Below are positions 34,181 through 45,667 of a DNA stretch of 64,000 nt, one piece after another. The stretch covers positions 94,785,232-94,849,231 of the forward strand of contig OX411544.1 of NCBI GenBank assembly GCA_948146395.1. Reading direction: 5' to 3'. The stretch comes from Fragum whitleyi. Taxonomy: Eukaryota > Mollusca > Bivalvia > Cardiida > Cardiidae. The position numbers were made by a program, and so were the translations under genes. How positions within the stretch are numbered: position 1 is the first letter of the stretch; every line of letters begins with the position of its first letter. The notes under the pieces were generated by a model. The model saw nothing but the letters and a program-made list of their open reading frames with translations, did not search any database and was not told the origin of the DNA.

Positions 34181-35832
34181 AGGCCAGGTAGAATTATGGT
34201 TCTTGTACACTGCACTCCCCCTTGGTGAGATCTATACACCCATGAAGTTTTATGATCCTAGCTATTATACTTTTACAGATATACTCCGGACAAGATTCAA
34301 GTCTGAAAAACAACAAAGGGCAATAACTCAAAAAATAGGTGAGGTAGAATTATGGTTATTTTACACTGCACTCCCCCTTGATGACATCTATACACCCACG
34401 AAGTTTCATGATCCTAGCTATTATACTTTTACAGATATACTCTGGACAAGATTCAAGTCTGAAAAACAACAAAGGGCAATAACTCAAAAAATAGGTGAGG
34501 TAGAATTTTGGTTATTGTACACTGCACTCCCCCTTGATGAGATCTATACACCCATGAAGTTTCATGATCCTAGCTATTATACTTTTACAGATATACTTTG
34601 GACAAGATTCAAATCTGAAAAACAACAAAGGGCAATAACTCAAAAAATAGGTCAGGTAGAATTACGGTGATTGTACACTGCACTCCCCATAGGTGAGATC
34701 TATACACCCATGCAGTTTCATGATCCTAGCTATTATACTTTTACAGATATACTCTGGACAAGATTCAAGTCTGAAAAACAACAAAGGGCAATAACTCAAA
34801 AAATAGGCCAGGTAGAGTTATGGTTCTTGTGCACTGCACCCCCCCTTGGTGTGATCTATACACCCATGAAGTTTCATGATCCTAGCTATTATACTTTTAC
34901 AGATATACTTCGGACAATATTCAAATCTGAAAAACAACAAAGGGCAATAACTCAAAAAATAGGTCAGGTAGAATTACGGTGATTGTACACTGCACTCCCC
35001 CTAGGTGAGATCTATACACCCATGCAGTTTCATGATCCTAGCTATTATACTTTTAGAGATTTACTCCGGACAAGATTCAAGTCTGAAAAACAAAAAAGGG
35101 CAATAACTCAAAAAATAGGCCAGGTAGAGTTATGGTTCTTGTACACTGAACTCCCCCTTGGCGAGATCTATACACCCATGGAGTTTCATGATCCTAGCTA
35201 TTAAACTTTTAGAGATATACTCCGGACAAGATTCAAGTCTGAAAAACAACAAAGGGCAATAACTAAAATCAAAGCACTGAAAGTACTGATGGTGAACGAA
35301 CCTGGTGGCGTTCTTGGGTGATATATTGAATTCATTGTTCACAACTAGACATCATAGAGAGTAAATGTGTCTAGTTTCAGCTCTTTTTAATTGATAGTTA
35401 AGGAGGAGTTGCACACAAAATACAGTGATTTTCGTTTAATTCAAGGGCAGATAATTTAAGATTCCTCAGGAATGACCGGAGCAATTTAATTTTAAAGCTC
35501 TTATGCACAACTAGACATCAAAACGAGAAATTGTGCTTAGTTTCAGCTCATTCCCATTGATAGTTTAGGAGGAGATGCACACACAAAAAACAGTGATTTG
35601 GGTTATATTCTAGGGTAGATAATTCAAGATTTCCGATGGATGAATCGAGCGATTTGAATTTCAAAGGTCTTTTGCACAACTAGATATCATAGGGAGTAAT
35701 TGTGCCAAGTTCCAGCTCATTCCCATTGATAGTTTAGGAGAAATTGCGCACACCAAAAATTTCCTGACGGACAGATGGACAGACATATAGAACAAGGCCA
35801 TAACATAATACAACCCTTCGGGGATATAAAAA
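34181..35832. mobile_element. family D element with 156-bp array (D1)
   Basis: The array starts directly after the A5 end at TAGGCCAGGTAGA, the same phrase that follows the palindromic end in D2 (37143-37525). After the array come two to three different ~160-bp units (CACAACTAGACATCA), GACGGACAGATGGACAGAC, and a terminal hairpin CCCTTCGGGG followed by ATATAAAAA. The left palindromic end is missing. Confidence 0.65.
34185..35276 (+). repeat. tandem array, seven units of exactly 156 bp
   Basis: The marker (C/G)AGGTAGA recurs at 34185, 34341, 34497, 34653, 34809, 34965 and 35121, always 156 bp apart. Because 156 is divisible by three, one frame stays open as 52-residue repeats, interrupted only by TGA in two units. 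Differences between units mostly change amino acids, so this is not evidence of a protein. Confidence 0.95.
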
Positions 35833-36512
35833 GGCAGATATTATAAAGAAGATAATTTCTACATAAAACCAAGTTTCACAAAGTTTGGCCCATTTTTGTG
35901 GCCATTAGGTAATTTAAGTAAATTATCAGTAAGACTCCTTTTCCCTTGATATGGCATGAATCCTTCCCATTTTCAACAGTTCATTCTTATGACCTGGCAA
36001 ACATTTTGACCAAGTATCATGAAGATTGGACCATATTTGTGGCGTCTTGAGCTCTTACAAGAAAATTGTCATTAAGGTCCCTTTTCTCGTGATATTGCAC
36101 GGATCCTTCCCATTTTCTAAAAGAGTTCATCGTCATGACCAAACAAATATTCTGACCAAGTTTCATGATGATTGGACCACATTTGTGGCTTCTTGAGTGT
36201 TAACAAAAAAATTGTCATTAAGGCCCCTTTTCCCATGATTTGGCACAGATCCTTACCATTTTCAATCGGGTTCATTCTTGAGACCTGACAAACATTCTGA
36301 CCAAGTTTCATAAAGGTTTGGCCATATTTGTTGCCACTAGAGTGTAAACAAGAAAATTGTCATTAAGGCCCCTTTTCCCATGATAAGCTATAAATCCTTC
36401 CCAATTACCGTAGGATTTATCCTTGTGACCTGGCAAACATTCTGACCAACTTACATGAAGATTGGACCATATTTGTGGCCACTAGAGTGTAAACAAGAAA
36501 ATTGTCATTGAT
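35833..36512 (-). mobile_element. family A fragment (A6)
   Basis: About four monomers of the A4 type lie in inverse orientation (GACCATATTTGTGGC). The left edge AAAAAGGCAGATATTATAAA matches the inverse of A4 near its right end (TTTATGACATCTGCCTTTTT), so the fragment is cut about 60 bases short of the GGCC hairpin, at an A/T run where D1 ends. No terminus is present on the right. Confidence 0.7.
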
Positions 36513-37142
36513 AACCTTCATTACGCACTTTCTACCTTAAAACATGTTTCGAATAATTCTTAAAACCAGTCTCGAGACTGACTGTCAGGTGTTGAAAAGT
36601 TGTGTAAAACCCGATTGAATAAACCACAGATGTAAAACTGTTTCTAATGATACAAGGTGTCTTCAGGTGTCATCCGTCTCAACTCGGCCGATTCCGTAAC
36701 CTACATTTAATTCGGAGCCGTCGGAGATCGCCCAAGTAATGCCGAATGCAGATGTGTACAGTAAACAAGTTAAAGAGGTCACGACCAAAATAAACACATA
36801 TTTCCGGCAAATTACTACAAGTGGCACCAGCGAAGGCTTGGGTCAAAAACATAGTAATTGTCTCTACAGTGTTTAGACACAAACTTTGTTTTTGCTCTTA
36901 ACTCTCGACAAGCTTACGCAAGTCATCAATTCCTTTGGTTAATCATTCCAAGGTCAATTAGTGTTTTTTAAGGAGAATTTTCATTATCTTCACTTGAGGA
37001 AGAATACTAGTTTCATGCATTTACTGAAATAAACAGTGGTTTTGCAGAGAGAAGTCTTGAAAGATACTAAATTGAATCTTAAGAGGCGCTACTTTATTTC
37101 AAATGTATTAAGATCCGACAGGATTATCCTTACATGGTATAT
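36513..37142. other. no gene recognised; possible SINE tail
   Basis: GTGTTGAAAAGTTGTGTAAA at about 36591 resembles the tail of the SINE at 55942-56173 (TGTTGAAAGCGGTGTAAA). A CpG-richer patch lies at 36670-36730. No coding evidence. Confidence 0.3.
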
Positions 37143-37525
37143 AACACTGGTGAACGAAGTTCGTTCACCAAAAATAGGCCAGGTAGAGTAAGGTTCCTGT
37201 GCACTGCAGTCCCCCTTGGTGAGATCTATACACCTATGAAGTTTCATGATCCTAACTATTATACTTTCAGAGATATACTCCAGACAAGATTCAAGTCTGA
37301 AAAAACAAAGGGCAATAACTCAAAAAATAGGCCAGATAGAGTTATGGTTCTTGTGCACTGCACTCCGTAATGATGAGAAGAATACAATTGCCAAGTTTGA
37401 AGTCCATCGGACTTCAAGTGACAGAGTTATGCTCCGGACAAAGAAGTGGATGCAGCTGGATGCCTGGACGCCGGACGCCACGGGTGATCCCATAATATGT
37501 CCTGTCTTCGACAGGCGTATAAAAA
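37143..37525. mobile_element. family D element, short complete copy (D2)
   Basis: The left end is a perfect palindrome at 37149-37169 (arms GGTGAACGAA / TTCGTTCACC) followed by AAAAATAGGCCAGG. One full and one partial unit of the 156-bp type follow, then GGACGCCGGACGCC, then a terminal hairpin CCTGT-CTTCG-ACAGG (37501-37515) and CGTATAAAAA. It defines both ends of the family. Confidence 0.7.
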
Positions 37526-37906
37526 GGATATTTTGCCGTGGCAACAGATCAAACCCAGAATCTCATTGTTGAGATTGTAATGCACTATTAACTGCACTAT
37601 GAATATGACTCTACAATGTTGTTTTCAGCAGAGTTTTCTCAGTTTTGTTCCAATTTTCTAATATAGTTAAAACATGCATTGAATAATAGACTGTTTAAGG
37701 CATTTGCTTGATAGAGTTTGTCCCAGAAAATTCATTGGATATAGAATAAGGTAGTTACAAATGTTTCACTCTTGGCCATTGACATACGATTTCTCACATT
37801 ACCAAATAATCCCCCATTTGGATGTCCTGAATTCTGTTGAAATGCTTTCTGAAATGTCAACATGTTTCAAGAAATATCTTCAATAAACATATTTAACGGG
37901 TTAAAG

Positions 37907-38265
37907 CAGGGTTTTAAGGAATGCATGTTTTGCGCATCTGAGACGCAAAAATAAGTAACCAGGACCCTCAAAACTTTGTGATGTGAGCCTTAAAGACCCT
38001 TTGGTGCTCAACTTTAAGAAAGAATTGAAGACTGCATTAAATAGTTCTTCAATTCTTTTATGAAGTTGAGCCCAAAAATTAATATACTTCTATCAATTTC
38101 ATTACCTTTAACCAAGGAATAGCTCAAAATCTACAAAATACAAGATTATGTCCTAAAAGAAATAGTCTATATCTAAATCAGAGACTCCCAAAATCTATGA
38201 AAGGAACCCTAAGATACAGATGATTGAGTCCATTTGACCCTATTTTGATGTCAGAATAAACCCTG
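37907..38265 (-). mobile_element. short TIR element, copy 2 (hAT-like ends)
   Basis: This is a 359-bp inverse copy of the repeat at 5261-5610, from CAGGGTTTTAAGG to AATAAACCCTG. Shared internal phrases include GACGCAAAAATAAGTA and the GAATTGAAG/CTTCAATTC pair. Non-coding. Confidence 0.65.
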
Positions 38266-38364
38266 GGCTGTCAATCTACCTACAACTACAATAAATTTTG
38301 CATAGAGCAACCAACTCTATTTTAAGCCTTGGAATGCTGAAAAAATTCTTGATAAAATTGCACT

Positions 38365-39799
38365 AACTAGAGGCACTTGAGCGCCTGATTCGCTCCACAG
38401 GCCTGAATATCCTGATCATGATTATTAGAGGATGATAAGGCTGTATAAAACAAGGATCATTCCAGTGAAATTTGTTTGAAATCCAAAAATAACAATTTCA
38501 ACACTAACAGAATGTTACTGCATTATATACTGGTACTAAATCCACAAAATTTTGATTGTAGATCTTACCGCTTACTTCATAATAATTGTTTGTCATCAAA
38601 ACAAAATTCAAACTAATGATAATAAGAAGTAAAATATCAAATCCAATATATTTATTCTGCCCAATGTCATAGAGTGCAGTCAACTCAGCTCTTTCTTCCC
38701 CACTCTGAACCTTACAACACTTGTCCTCTTTATGCAGTCATCCTGACCAATTCTCAGGGTGTATCTCAGGCTCCCTATTTCACCTAATGTTTCTACACAT
38801 TGGGATTCCATCAAAGCTGATGTTCCTTCTAGCCTACAATCTTTACACCTATTAAAGTTAATGAGTCTAAAAAAAAATCATTATTTAGGTGATACCAAAA
38901 GGGTGATCAAATAATCACTTTATATGTTGAAATGTCCTCAGTCAATAAAAAGCATGCTGTTCATCTAATCAAATATTTTTTGCAGCCTGATTAAACTTCA
39001 CAGAAATAAAATTCCCATGATATTTGGTTGAAATCCATCTGTTTAAACTTTGAAAAAAGTATGTTTTACCCTACATTGGATATTACACCATATTACAAAT
39101 CAAAAGAAATGACCTCTGACAATAAAATACATATTTTGCATCTGATCACAATAATTTTTTGCAGACTGATAAAGGACCACTAAATAATCATTCAAATGAA
39201 ATTTGGTTGTTATCCGTTTGTTAGGTTCTGAGAAAATGACTTTTAAAGTTTCCACTATATAACATATAGAGAAATGACCTCCGCCCATCAATTACACATT
39301 TTGCATCTGATCACAATATTTTTTTACAGACTGATAAAGGACCACTAAATAATCATTTAAATGAAATTTGGTTGTTATCCGTTTGTTAGACTTTTAAAGT
39401 TTCCACTATATAACATATAGAGAAATGACCTCCGCCCATAAAATACACATTTTGCATCTGATCAAAATAATTTTTTGTAGACTGATAGAAGGTCACTCAA
39501 GGATAATTCATGTGAAGTTTGGTTTATATCCATCCAATAGTTTCTGAGAAAAGCCACCTATTACCATATATGGAAATTAGCCACGCCTACTACAGCCATG
39601 ATTTTCAACCGATTAAAATTCTTTGAGGGAATCTGATAGAGGGTCACCCAAGGAACATTCCTGTGAAATTTGATTGAAATCTATCTAGTTGTTTCTGAGG
39701 AGGAGATTTTTAAAGTAAAAGTTTACGGACGGACGCACGGACGACAGACACCCCGCCATGACAACAGCCCGCTGACCTTTCGTCCAGTGGAGCTAAAAA
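38365..39799 (-). mobile_element. family C element, long diverged copy (C2)
   Basis: The left end AACTAGAGGCACTTGAGCGC forms a hairpin (AGGC...GCCT) then TCGCTCCACAGGCCTG. Several ~165-bp monomers follow (AAATGACCTCCGCCCAT), with an extra diverged region at 38480-39060. The core, GACGGACGCACGGACGAC, and the end GTCCAGTGGAGCTAAAAA complete it. The hairpin sequence differs from other C copies but pairing is kept. Confidence 0.75.
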
Positions 39800-40124
39800 C
39801 AAAGTGCAGAAAGCACTGGCTGCCTTGATTGTAAATAAGTCTTTTATTTTTTGTTGTTGTTTTTTTATTTTCTGTGAAAATGCAACCTTTAAATTTTTGA
39901 TTTCACAAAAGGAAAATCAGGTGGTATAGAGCAAGATCAGATTGCACATGTGTCTATGTACACCTTAACCAAATTCACACAACAGAGTGATCACAATACG
40001 TCTGCCTTAGGTTCCAGAAACGCAAAGCATTATCGATTAAACATACAATTACCACAATAGTTTTCAAATTTTAATATCAAAAGACTAGATAATTATCTTT
40101 GGAACACATCAAAATATAATGAGC

Positions 40125-40555
40125 TAGTGTTGGGCAATCGGTTTCAAATCACAATCGATAATCAGTTTTTAGTTGGAAGATTATTTTGACTAATGTTCAA
40201 TTGTATGATCATTTTTTTTTTTTTAAATCAATACAGCACTCCCGGTATCGTTCTTTTAAGAATGAAACATGAAAGCGTTGTTTAAGCTCACGACCTAGAA
40301 GCTCATTTTACAGATTTTTCTACCAACTTCATGGCTCAGTGTGAAACAGTTGTAACTGCCTATAAACATATAGGCAGTTACAACTGTTTCAAGCTTAGCC
40401 ATCAAATTGAGGTCATGTTGAAATTGGTATGTTGTGGATTTCATTCATGTGTTGGGAACTAATTAAACAATTATGAAATTTCTTAGTTGATAATCACAAG
40501 CAGAAGCCGAAACCAACTGATAATCGATTCTAATCAATTAATCTGCCCATCACTA
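40125..40555. mobile_element. hAT-like non-autonomous element (TAGTG ends)
   Basis: It is a 431-bp element with ends TAGTGTTGGGCA and its near-complement TGCCCATCACTA. Flanking 8-mers TAATGAGC (40117-40124) and TACTGAGC (40556-40563) match at 7 of 8 positions, the size of a hAT target duplication. ATCGATAATCAG and CTGATAATCGAT extend the inverted repeat. A separate hairpin repeat (40332-40401) sits inside. Confidence 0.7.
40332..40401. repeat. 70-bp hairpin repeat H2 with perfect 23-bp stem
   Basis: Positions 40342-40364 and 40369-40391 are perfect reverse complements around a 4-base loop; outer pairs extend to TGGCT...AGCCA. It shares the CAGTG start and GCCTATA apex with H3 (41476-41543) and, less closely, H1. 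Confidence 0.85.
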
Positions 40556-40578
40556 TACTGAGCAGTTACTGATGCCTG

Positions 40579-41300
40579 TAACAAGACTAGATGGTTGTCA
40601 CAGGAAAACTGCTGTTGAGCCCACAAAAATTTGATCAAAGCTCTGGATATGTCTCATTTAAACATTTGACCTTGAGCTGTAACCTTGATCTTGACATTAT
40701 CTGGAATATTTCTTTCAAATAACACATCTATCCATGATCCACAATAATAATGCTTTACATGTACTATTCTTTGATCCATCTATAAATGTAGGAGCTATGC
40801 GCGGACAAGCTAAATTTCTATATTTGACCTTGACCTGTGACCTTGGAGCTATCTGAAAATTTTGTTTCCACACCACTTATCCGTTATCGCGAAAAGTCCT
40901 TTGTGTATATTTTGGCAAATACAACGGGTTCAAGAATTAACAGAGATTTTATACAGAAATTCAAGGGGTGGAGCTTTAGTGTCATTGTGCAGAAATTGCA
41001 AATTTGGAACAGTTTTTACCTGTTGGAGCTGAAAATTTCTTTCCAATAGCACATGTTCTTATGATGGAGAACATACAAATTAAGTTTTTTTGAAATCTGT
41101 CCATAAATGAAGCAGATATGCCCTGAACAAGCTAAATTTTAACATTTGACCTTGACCTTGAAGCTTTCTGAACAATTCTGTCATGATGGAGAAAAATTGT
41201 GTCAAGTTTTATTTTGAAATCCATTGATAATATAGAAGTAATAGACCAGATAAAATTGGATGGCCTGACAGATGGACAATACAGTGACACACCCAAACCA
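40579..41300. repeat. satellite E3, GACCTTGACC-type units
   Basis: It begins AACAAGACTAGATGG, like the GGCC-side ends of the capped elements, and contains about three diverged ~190-bp units with ATTTGACCTTGA and GACAAGCTAAATTT. The right end is unclear, near CCTGACAGATGGAC. Confidence 0.45.
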
Positions 41301-41475
41301 AGACATTTTTGCAACAACTTTGTCTCGCTCTCCGCAAGCAAATCAGACAAAAAAGGAGCATTTGGAATTCTGTTAACCCATTCCTACACAATCCAAAATT
41401 TTGATGTCCCTCAAGTCCTATAAACCATGATTGTACCATATTGCTCATCTTTGTCTCCTAGACTTCTAAAACAAT

Positions 41476-41543
41476 GGGTCAGTGCAACACCTTTGAAAGT
41501 GCCTATATATTTATAGGCACTTACAATAGTGTTGCACTGACCC
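41476..41543. repeat. 68-bp hairpin repeat H3
   Basis: GGGTCAGTGCAACAC pairs with GTGTTGCACTGACCC, and AAGTGCC with GGCACTT, with a short bulged segment and a TATATATTTATA apex. Same family as H1 and H2. Confidence 0.85.
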
Positions 41544-41619
41544 CTCAAAATGCCCCCTTTAAATCTATATTAAACCTAGTAAGCCTGCCATCTCTGGTAG
41601 ATTTCTCTAAGGTCAACTA

Positions 41620-42502
41620 CAGTCAATATTGCTTGAGCGACCACGCTTATTCAGCGACCTTTTCTGTTAAGCGACCACTTTGAGGTCCTCCCGTAGGCTT
41701 TAACTATAAATCGTTGCTCTATTAAGCGACTTTCGTCCAACGCGACTGGTCGCTGACATTTTTGGGTCAATTTCGTCTATTTGACAGTGTATTAAGCGAC
41801 CATATGGTAAGATCTCAATTCACAACCTGTCATAAACGTGTGAAAATCATTGATAAATACTAGCATGACAATACAAACTAATTAGTTGTTGATAATCCTC
41901 TATTTTTCACACTTTCTCGCCGGAAGATAAAAAGAAACTGTCAATAGAATTTCTGGATTGAAAGCTGTAAAGTACTCCAGTTTGATTTTCCGCGGCAATC
42001 TTTAACATCTGTAATTTATATCATTTAATTTTTCTCTTGAGTATCTATGTCATTTAAAAAGCTGCAAGTGTGTTGAAAACACGTCAGAAACATTAAAATA
42101 TTGTTACAACTGATTTGGATGATGAGTTGAATAATTACCAATTTCTCGTTCGATTAAGAAGTGAAACATAGATACGAATCAAACATGTACGTAAATGTAG
42201 GTCAAGTCAACATTGAACATGTAAACAAATCAGTAGACTCGCGATCTTTTGTAGGTGATTCAAAAAACAAATGGCCTAGCTTTAATGAGTTACAATTTGT
42301 TAATGATTGTGTGAGTAATATCACTTTCTCTCAGCTACAAAAACTTTTGAAATATTTTTATGGAAAATGATGGGGGTGGGGGTGTCTTCGAGTTCCGAAC
42401 TTCCGAGAATTTGTATTTCAATGTTTTGTATTCAGCGACCATTTTATTAAGCGACCATTTTCATGATGTCCCTTGAGTGGTCGTTTAAGACAAGATTGAC
42501 TG
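41620..42502. mobile_element. Tc1/mariner-like non-autonomous element with GCGACCA subrepeats
   Basis: TA at 41618-41619 and 42503-42504 flanks inverted ends CAGTCAATATTG and CAAGATTGACTG. Subterminal regions carry repeated AAGCGACCA phrases at both ends. The 69-codon ORF inside (42161-42370) has no recognisable domain. TA duplication plus CAGT-type ends fits Tc1/mariner; a shorter relative lies at 58386-58563. Confidence 0.75.
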
Positions 42503-42504
42503 TA

Positions 42505-42911
42505 TTACTATAACTCCCCCAAAAAGATCATGATTTTCAATCACTTCAATGCCAAAGTTAGTAAAACTTTTCTCATTCTAAACTCAGAATTCACTCAAAT
42601 TTCAAATCGAGATTAAAGTTGTTATTCTGTAGATATATTTCAATAAATGTATGATTATCAAAGATAATGTCATTAAGTTGATTCAACAACTTATCAATAT
42701 AATCTTTTATGCTCATACAGTTATTTGAAATCCTTAGTTTGACAAATTCTCAGTTGAGAATGAGAAAAGTTTTATAATGTGGGGCCTTTATAGAGTACCA
42801 GGCTTCTACATCCCCATGGTTAAATACTTAAGAATATAGTGTGCAAAAAGTACAAGTAATTTATTCTTTTCCCTCAATGTTTTCTACAACACATGATGAC
42901 TATTTTCAAAC
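42505..42911. other. 3' flank of paralogue 2
   Basis: No gene recognised. On the minus strand it should contain the 3' UTR of the glycosyltransferase-like gene; AATAAA signals read at 42912-42917 and 42860-42865. Confidence 0.4.
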
Positions 42912-42917
42912 TTTATT
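42860..42917 (-). terminator. polyadenylation signals of paralogue 2
   Basis: Two minus-strand AATAAA hexamers occur, at 42912-42917 (4 bases after the stop codon) and 42860-42865. The second is better placed for cleavage. Confidence 0.4.
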
Positions 42918-42921
42918 AATA

Positions 42922-44112
42922 TCAGCTCGTTCTTTTTGTTCTCTTTGGCACATGTGGTAATTTGCGATTACAGGCACATTTTTCCCAGAATGATGTTCGT
43001 TTTACGAGTTTTGTTCGTCCACAAAAGTCGATAAAGGTCATCTCTGGTGCACATATCACAAATCCTGTATCAAAGTTTGGAATGATTTTTTTCTGCTTAA
43101 ACAAAACATTGTTATAGTTTGTGTTCGGATGTGACCATCCTTCACGATTCCCTATCGACGTTGTCTGATGAACAGCCAGCACCGACCCTGAGAGATCAAT
43201 AACATCATATTTTAGATTACATATCACATGACCAACGAGATAATTATCATACGCAACACGTCCGACCACAACATCAACTATGTCTTTCCAGGGAAACGCT
43301 CCATTTGTAATGAAATAGTCCTCTGCATTTGGACCAAATAAAACACCTCGAGTTCGTGAAATTTTCTCAATCTCGGAATGTTTGTTGATTTCCTCTGGCT
43401 TTATGTTTTCTATATTAACACGTTTCCCAACCAAAAGAACTGGTTTTCTTTTCTTTGTCTTACGGCTTCGTAAAATGAGTTCTAAAGTTGTGATCAAGTT
43501 ATCAGTAAATAAAATATCTGAATTAGCATACCCGTATAAATGGCTGTATTTATGATGTTTTATCACAGTTTCAAACATTGTCTTGAGAACAGGGGCCTGT
43601 CCACCAGCAAAACGAAGGATTGGATAAACCTTAGCACCAAGTGATCTAATAAACATGGCATCTGAAGAGTCATTAGTGAACACAACTACGTCAATTTTGG
43701 GTGAAAATGATAACCAGTTGGTCAATGTTAAATTATGTACTAATTGTTTTTCTGTGTTATTGGTTTTTGGCCAAGTTGTAAATAACGTTAAAATTGGGTT
43801 TGAGAAATTTTCTTTTGGTTCTTCCTTTACTGATTGTTCACAAATACCAATAACTCCTTTTATGGCTACATCTAAAATAGTTTGAGAGAATGTTTTAGTA
43901 TCACTATTTTTACAAGGTTCAGTTAAATGATCAACTAAGGAGTCTTTACCATTTTGGCTGATATATTTAGCTACACCTTCGATAACACTGTCAACAGAGC
44001 ATGCATATTTTGGATTACCTTTGGTCCAAGTGAAACCAAGTAAAATCATATTTAACACAGTCAGAGAGCTTAAGAGAATGATAAACCTAAATGTTGAATA
44101 GAATGAACTCAT
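42922..44112 (-). CDS. type II membrane protein, GT-A glycosyltransferase-like (paralogue 2)
   Basis: A single open exon of 396 residues begins ATG at 44110-44112. A short basic N-terminus is followed by a membrane anchor at about residues 8-28 and a lumenal domain. Blocks shared with paralogue 1: ILTLFTT (107-113), YANSDIL (195-201, DxD-like), VGKRVNIEN (228-236), AEDYF (263-267), VGRVAYDNYLV (283-293), HQTT (315-318) and a C-terminal Cys pair. Identity looks like roughly one third, so the duplication is old despite proximity. The two genes converge with about 16 kb of repeats between them. Role and substrate unknown; a Golgi sugar transferase is the working guess. Confidence 0.82.
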   Translation of the reverse strand: MSSFYSTFRFIILLSSLTVLNMILLGFTWTKGNPKYACSVDSVIEGVAKYISQNGKDSLVDHLTEPCKNSDTKTFSQTILDVAIKGVIGICEQSVKEEPKENFSNPILTLFTTWPKTNNTEKQLVHNLTLTNWLSFSPKIDVVVFTNDSSDAMFIRSLGAKVYPILRFAGGQAPVLKTMFETVIKHHKYSHLYGYANSDILFTDNLITTLELILRSRKTKKRKPVLLVGKRVNIENIKPEEINKHSEIEKISRTRGVLFGPNAEDYFITNGAFPWKDIVDVVVGRVAYDNYLVGHVICNLKYDVIDLSGSVLAVHQTTSIGNREGWSHPNTNYNNVLFKQKKIIPNFDTGFVICAPEMTFIDFCGRTKLVKRTSFWEKCACNRKLPHVPKRTKRTS

Positions 44113-45667
44113 CTTATTTGCAGTTATAACTTTGAAAAATACTGTGAGAGGACAATTGTTTGTTTGTAAAAGGAGATCAACTCCTACGCAAATCTAAAAC
44201 TTTGTTAAAACAACAAATATGAACACAAAAATGATGAAATTTGTATATACTCTGATGTATTTAAATGATCTTAGTAAAGAAATATTGCACAGATAAATGT
44301 ATGAAATGCACCATGCAACTAAATTATATATTTTCATTTGAGGATGAAAAACACAATATGTATTTGTAAAATGGCACCATAGAAATATTAAATGCTAGGT
44401 AGACCTGCTCTAAAAACTAATAGAATGTTTAACAGTAGAAATTTAAGGTCAGAAAAAGGCTATATTTTTCTGTAATTTCCACTCAATTTACAGAGTTTAT
44501 GCACAATAGAGCTGTCAATATATTGAATCAATTAATACAATTGAAATAAATTTAGCTTTGAAACTATATGAAAATAATATTGATAACTCTAAAGTTCAGA
44601 ATAAAATTAATTACTTATTTTTTCTTGGTAAAGGCAAAAAAGAATATATCTCAAACTCAATTATTTTCATTTGCAGTATTGAAATACATTTTAAAGGGCA
44701 CATAAATTCATTAGATCAATACTATTTATATGTGAAGCAACAGCCATGAAAGATGGAAGAATTAAAGCTGGACATTTACATCTCAGTCATTCTCTTTCTT
44801 TTAAACATCCACATATGTTGCATAATTATTATTCCTTGATGCTTCCATATTGATAAGCTGTCTCACGTGTTGTTTCTTTTCTTGATGATAACTTAAAAGT
44901 TTTTTATGCTCTGATACATCAAAGGTTATTTTTGAAGGTCACAATTTTCATGTAGAAGCATGACTTCACAAATCCATCTACTGATATTCACCTCACTGCA
45001 TACATCACATAACTAATACTAGTAGCAAATGATGTTCTTGACTGGCTTCAGATAGCTTCTTTGGATTCAATGTAATTTATCCATCTACTTTCTTATTAGT
45101 AGTTTAAAGTGGACTTCCTCATATCATTCAACCATGCATATTATTGATTCAAAGCTTAAGTTACTGTCATTTGAAAATAACATGTTCTTTTCATGGACAA
45201 AACATCTTAAGGGAACTGTTATAGCAATTAATTTTTGTACTTAGTATCCTTATGGACAAAAAATCTCTTGAACTGTGTGTGGCATGTTCAACTTGACTGG
45301 AACTTAATGTCAAAATACTCCAACACCGGCTGAAGCTCAATTACTTCACTACAAGTACACGACTGTATCAAGAACAAAACAGCTTATCTTCAACCAGCAG
45401 CCTGAAAATAAAGATGATATGACCTTTGTCATGGGAGATAAATAACTCTGTCAAATATTTTTCATATCAATTACACAGGTGTTACTACACTAGAGTAATT
45501 ACACAAGTGTTCTAAATATGATAATTATCTTAGAGCACATAAAAACAGAGTTACTTTTGTTCAGAATGAAACTTTTGTTGATGTGATGATGTCATTTTAC
45601 AAAGATACCATATGTTACACAGAAAATTGTCATAATGATGAATTTTAAAAAAATTGTGTCACATTAT
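44113..45667. other. no gene recognised; promoter side of paralogue 2
   Basis: This is AT-rich sequence upstream of the minus-strand gene. A weak acceptor-like TTTTTCAAAG on the minus strand lies about 20 bases before the ATG. No defined promoter or repeat seen. Confidence 0.35.

Noticed and set aside
34149..35204. Three consecutive in-frame ORFs encoding 52-residue repeats, as if a repeat protein gene
   Set aside because: The frame is open only because the satellite unit is 156 bp. Unit differences mainly change residues and TGA stops occur in two units.
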